Assembly: GCA_009602725.1 (NCBI GenBank)
Contig: WELB01000010.1
Coordinates: forward strand, 1,201,585-1,212,511
Source: Spirogloea muscicola
Taxonomy: Eukaryota > Streptophyta > Zygnematophyceae > Spirogloeales > Spirogloeaceae
Length of the DNA stretch: 10,927 bases
Direction: 5' to 3'
Shown in pieces: positions 8,526-10,927 of this stretch. Below the pieces are notes generated by a model. It was not told where the DNA came from and did not search any database. It saw nothing but the letters and a program-made list of their open reading frames with translations. Position 1 is the stretch's first letter, and each line of letters starts with the position of its first letter. A program made the translations under genes and the position numbers.

Positions 8526-8559
<34 letters not shown>

Positions 8560-8568
8560 GGTTGCACG
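8500..8568. repeat. GGC/GGT microsatellite
   Basis: Imperfect (GGC)n with GGT and AGC interruptions. It would read as poly-Gly or poly-Ala on the plus strand and poly-Ala on the minus strand, but none of these frames continues into a recognisable protein. Similar tracts sit at the starts of SF3A2 (1-53) and uL30 (3536-3626), so it may mark the first exon or leader of an unseen gene. Confidence 0.75.
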
Positions 8569-8610
8569 GAGGCGGGCCTGATCGAGGGGAGGCGCTAGGG
8601 TGTCGTCCTC

Positions 8611-8746
8611 GGTCCTTCCCACCATCTCCCCCCACCCTCCCTCCTCCCACTCCCTCCCCGCTTTGGCTTACGTCTACGGGGGGCCCGCTCGCCTCCACTC
8701 CTCCCGGTCCCCTTTCCGCGCGCGCCCGCTGGCCCCCCTCCCCCAG
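8611..8746. other. Pyrimidine-rich low-complexity stretch
   Basis: Mostly C and T on the plus strand, with words such as CCTCCCTCCTCCCACTCCC. No coding support on either strand. It could be promoter-type polypyrimidine DNA or a leader. Confidence 0.5.
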
Positions 8747-8952
8747 TTGAAGGAGGCGCCAGATTGATTGCCGCCCGTTGGTGCGAGAACCCAGGCAGGG
8801 CGACCGTTCGATACGGGCTGGTTAGCCGGCCACGGTGAGGGCAACCATTCTCCGTCACTCTGGGGACCGGTAGCGGGGGCCGAATCACGATCAACTTCCC
8901 CCGCCTCTGGTTAACAGCCGGCCGGGGACCTTTCAGGTATGCTTCCTGACTC

Positions 8953-9148
8953 CTGCGGACCTTTTTCATTCCCTTCCTAACTTTCTTGGGCTGGCCTCTC
9001 AGAAGAAATGGATCACAAAGTGGGGCAAGGGCTGTGAACAGCTAGTCAGCCCGAAAGTCCAGAGGGGCCAAATGCGCTCACAGCCATGACCTTATATAGA
9101 AATATCTGTATCTTCTGTGGACCCTTTTTAATTCTCTTCAGGCTGGCC
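8953..9148. repeat. Two diverged copies of a CTGYGGACCTTTTT...GGCTGGCC motif
   Basis: CTGCGGACCTTTTTCATTCCCTTC (8953-8976) followed by GGGCTGGCC (8988-8996) is echoed by a near copy starting at 9115, with GGCTGGCC at 9141-9148. The starts are 162 bp apart. A weaker third echo (GTCCTCGTTCATTCTTTTGGGG) lies at about 9205-9226. This may be the remains of a degenerate repeat. Confidence 0.45.
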
Positions 9149-9294
9149 ATTCACAGTCACCCATCCGGAAGCTAAGTTCAATGTCCGTTTTCTGAGTCCT
9201 TTTGGTCCTCGTTCATTCTTTTGGGGTTAGCTCATATAATCTAGAAGGGCTTCTTCTCTTTTACTCACAGTTCCATTGGCCCGGCTGCAAGTGA

Positions 9295-9906
9295 GGTGGT
9301 GGTCAGCCTAACTACACCGTTTGCAAGCGCCGGTGGCGCCACGTTTGGCAGGCCGCTGGAGGTACGAGAGCAACCCAAGTCATCCCGCATGCTTGTGGCC
9401 CAACGTCCTGCAGAACAGGGGGATCCGGCGCGGGCCGCATCTCCGACCAGCGGGCGAGCCCGGATCCACACCCGTGGCAGCAGCGCAGATCCTCCGTGCA
9501 GGCCTTTTGGAATTTACCTAATCCACGGTCCAGTCGTATCTCACGACGGCTCTGCCAATTTACTGTCCTCCCGATCGTCGACCTCATCACAACTATCAAC
9601 GGAGCTTCTTCTTATCCCTCGGAAGAAGCTTGCTTCTACATCGAGCGATGGCTGTTAAAAGAAACGCGGCTCTCCCACGAGGGGCCGAGGGGCTGTGAAG
9701 TGCCAGCTGTAAAATGCCCATTCCAAAATGGGCCCCAAAGGCCCAAAGGGTTAAGCAAGGTCCAAATGAGCCGGAAATGTGAACCACGCAGCTGGAGTAT
9801 GAAGAAGGTGCTCAAAGAGGGAGCAATGGCTGTGCAAGGCAGCCCAAAGTTTCATCTCCAAATAATTATCCAAAAGAACTTGACAAACAAGGGAGAAGAA
9901 CAATGA
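9295..9906 (+). other. 204-codon stop-free frame of unknown nature
   Basis: The plus frame beginning after the stop at 9292-9294 stays open to the TGA at 9904-9906. It has no ATG near its left end; the first possible starts are a GTG at 9496 and later ATGs. The peptide is rich in Arg, Pro, Ser and Lys, and I recognise no domain. It could be an exon of an unknown gene, part of a decayed element, or chance. Base composition falls from GC-rich at the left to A-rich at the right, which argues against one uniform coding exon. Confidence 0.25.
9603..9630. repeat. 9-bp perfect hairpin
   Basis: AGCTTCTTC (9603-9611) and GAAGAAGCT (9622-9630) are exact reverse complements with a 10-nt loop. It lies within the unexplained open frame. 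A smaller one, GCCCATT/AATGGGC with a 4-nt loop (9716-9733), follows right after a TGTAA at 9708-9712. Confidence 0.6.
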
Positions 9907-10016
9907 AGAAAAATGGCGTGTTTTTGAAACAAACGAAGGCCAAATGGCCAAGTACAAGGGCAAGCACATCACGTAAATAACCTACAAAGAACACAGAACA
10001 GAGAAGAACAATGAAG
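9893..10016 (+). repeat. 16-bp direct repeat GAGAAGAACAATGAAG
   Basis: Exact copies at 9893-9908 and 10001-10016, 108 bp apart, within an A-rich stretch. The second copy leads into a purine run (AAGGGGGGAAGG). No gene is recognised here. Confidence 0.65.
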
Positions 10017-10927
10017 GGGGGAAGGCGCGGAGCGCATGAAATAAGAGGGAGGCCAGTTCAAGCCAATACATTGTTCAGGCAGAATCTGTGCAGGATAAAT
10101 GTGCTACATAAATCTGAGGCATATGCTAAGGTGCTTAAGGTGACAACAGGGTGACATTAGTACCCACGGGTGAGCATATGCAAATCCGACAAGCTAAGTT
10201 GGGGAGCCGGAGCGCCGCCACGGAAGCCGGTGGGAGGACAATTAGAGTCGGGGAAGCCCAAACATGTTTGTACTTTCTTGGTCAGACAGGCTAAATAGGC
10301 CCGGCCGGGCAACGGGACTGGAAGATTTCCCGGCAGAAATGTCTGCGACCCGCACGAGCGGGCAGGCCGGCGAACGGAGCGCCCCTGCCGCCCGAGAGCC
10401 GGCCGCGGACGACAACGCGACGAGCGGCTCGCGAGGCGTCCCGGGCGACCCTCGCTGACCTTCAACGTCACGTCCGACGCCACTAGCCGTCGGCCAGATG
10501 GCCCGGCAGCGACGAGGGCGGCACTGGCCGCCCACGTGCGCCGGGCCCTTGTAGCCAATGGAGGCCCGGGGTGGGATGCGGGGGGCCCCTCTCCTTACGC
10601 GTGGCCTTTAGCCCACGGAACTAAATTTGAGCCACCCGGGACCCACCCGGCACATCATTCCGTTACCAGCGCCCGGTGGAAAGTCGTGCCGTGCCCGAAG
10701 GCTCCGGGACGCTCGGGGAGTGCGTGGTGGGGGGGCGTGGTCGTTTTCTGGGTGTTCGGGAGCGGGGCTGGGTGACCGCCTCATTCGCCCACGCTTTCAA
10801 TCACGCCCCGGGGGGGGGTCAGTATCCGGGAGCGGGGCCGAGTCCAAGCTGGGACCGATCGTCGCCCCTCCCCCCCCGCCGCCGCCTCTGCCACTACTCC
10901 CCCCCCACCCCGCCAGCCTCTCAGGTC

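Larger units (their letters stand above)
8747..10927. other. Rightmost 2.2 kb without a recognisable gene
   Basis: Both strands were read for conserved protein motifs, tRNA arms and known repeat ends, and none was convincing. From 8747 to 9290 the composition is mixed and T-rich, with a TATATA word at 9093-9098. From 9295 to 9906 there is the open frame. From 9906 to 10190 the DNA is A-rich with direct repeats. From about 10190 to the end it is GC-rich with homopolymers of G and C, a 12-bp palindrome GCCCGGCCGGGC (10299-10310) and a repeated CGGGAGCGGGGC (10757-10768 and 10827-10838). The last part may be the promoter or CpG-rich leader of a gene beyond the window. Confidence 0.5.

Noticed and set aside
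8356-8625. Minus-strand 89-aa and plus-strand 66-77-aa frames over the GGC microsatellite, resembling transit peptides with poly-Ala.
   Set aside because: Their length comes from the repeat, which is stop-free in most frames. No downstream exon with a recognisable domain was found.
8790-8830. GACCGTTCGATACGGGC looked like a tRNA T-arm.
   Set aside because: The stem has a mismatch, and no matching acceptor, D-arm or anticodon arm lies at the right distance upstream.
10157-10558. Minus-strand 133-aa frame in GC-rich DNA.
   Set aside because: It lacks an ATG start (begins at TTG), is Arg-rich in the way GC-rich non-coding DNA is, and shows no motif.
1-10927. CRISPR array, bacterial operon, phage or defence system.
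   Set aside because: The genes are intron-split eukaryotic housekeeping genes. No regular spaced repeats, Shine-Dalgarno-led gene runs or prokaryotic families are present.

Overview
The window looks like nuclear DNA of a green-lineage eukaryote, most likely a green alga. All three recognisable genes are split by GT-AG introns whose acceptors mostly read TGCAG, CCAG or TCAG. Their proteins resemble plant and algal homologues most closely. TGTAA motifs, the usual chlorophyte polyadenylation signal, lie downstream of the stop codons. Short GC-rich trinucleotide (GGC/GCC) tracts are common. There is no bacterial gene organisation. The genus cannot be determined from the sequence, and a streptophyte origin is not excluded. 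One N inside a G homopolymer shows this is a draft assembly.

Layout, left to right: (1) 54-2779, plus strand: a complete seven-exon gene for SF3A2 (PRP11/SAP62), a U2 snRNP splicing factor, 302 aa. (2) 3557-4502, plus strand: a complete three-exon gene for a uL30-family ribosomal protein, most likely mitochondrial, 117 aa. (3) 5346-8130, minus strand: a complete seven-exon gene for a membrane-anchored GT8 glycosyltransferase of the plant PGSIP7/PGSIP8 type, 486 aa. It converges on the uL30 gene. (4) 8131-10927: about 2.8 kb with no recognisable gene. It holds the upstream region of the glycosyltransferase, a GGC microsatellite, a pyrimidine-rich stretch, several small repeats and hairpins, one unusually long stop-free frame (9295-9906), and a GC-rich end.

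The exon models were built by hand. Reading frame was required to stay open across every junction, and the junctions were matched to remembered conserved family motifs. All phases close: coding lengths of 909, 354 and 1461 nt are each a multiple of three. The three proteins act in unrelated places (spliceosome, mitochondrial ribosome, endomembrane), and nothing suggests a functional cluster. I see no exotic defence or mobile system. The most unusual items are a perfect 14-bp inverted repeat in the uL30 3' region, a 15-bp inverted repeat enclosing a CCAAT box upstream of the GT8 gene, and the unexplained 204-codon open frame.
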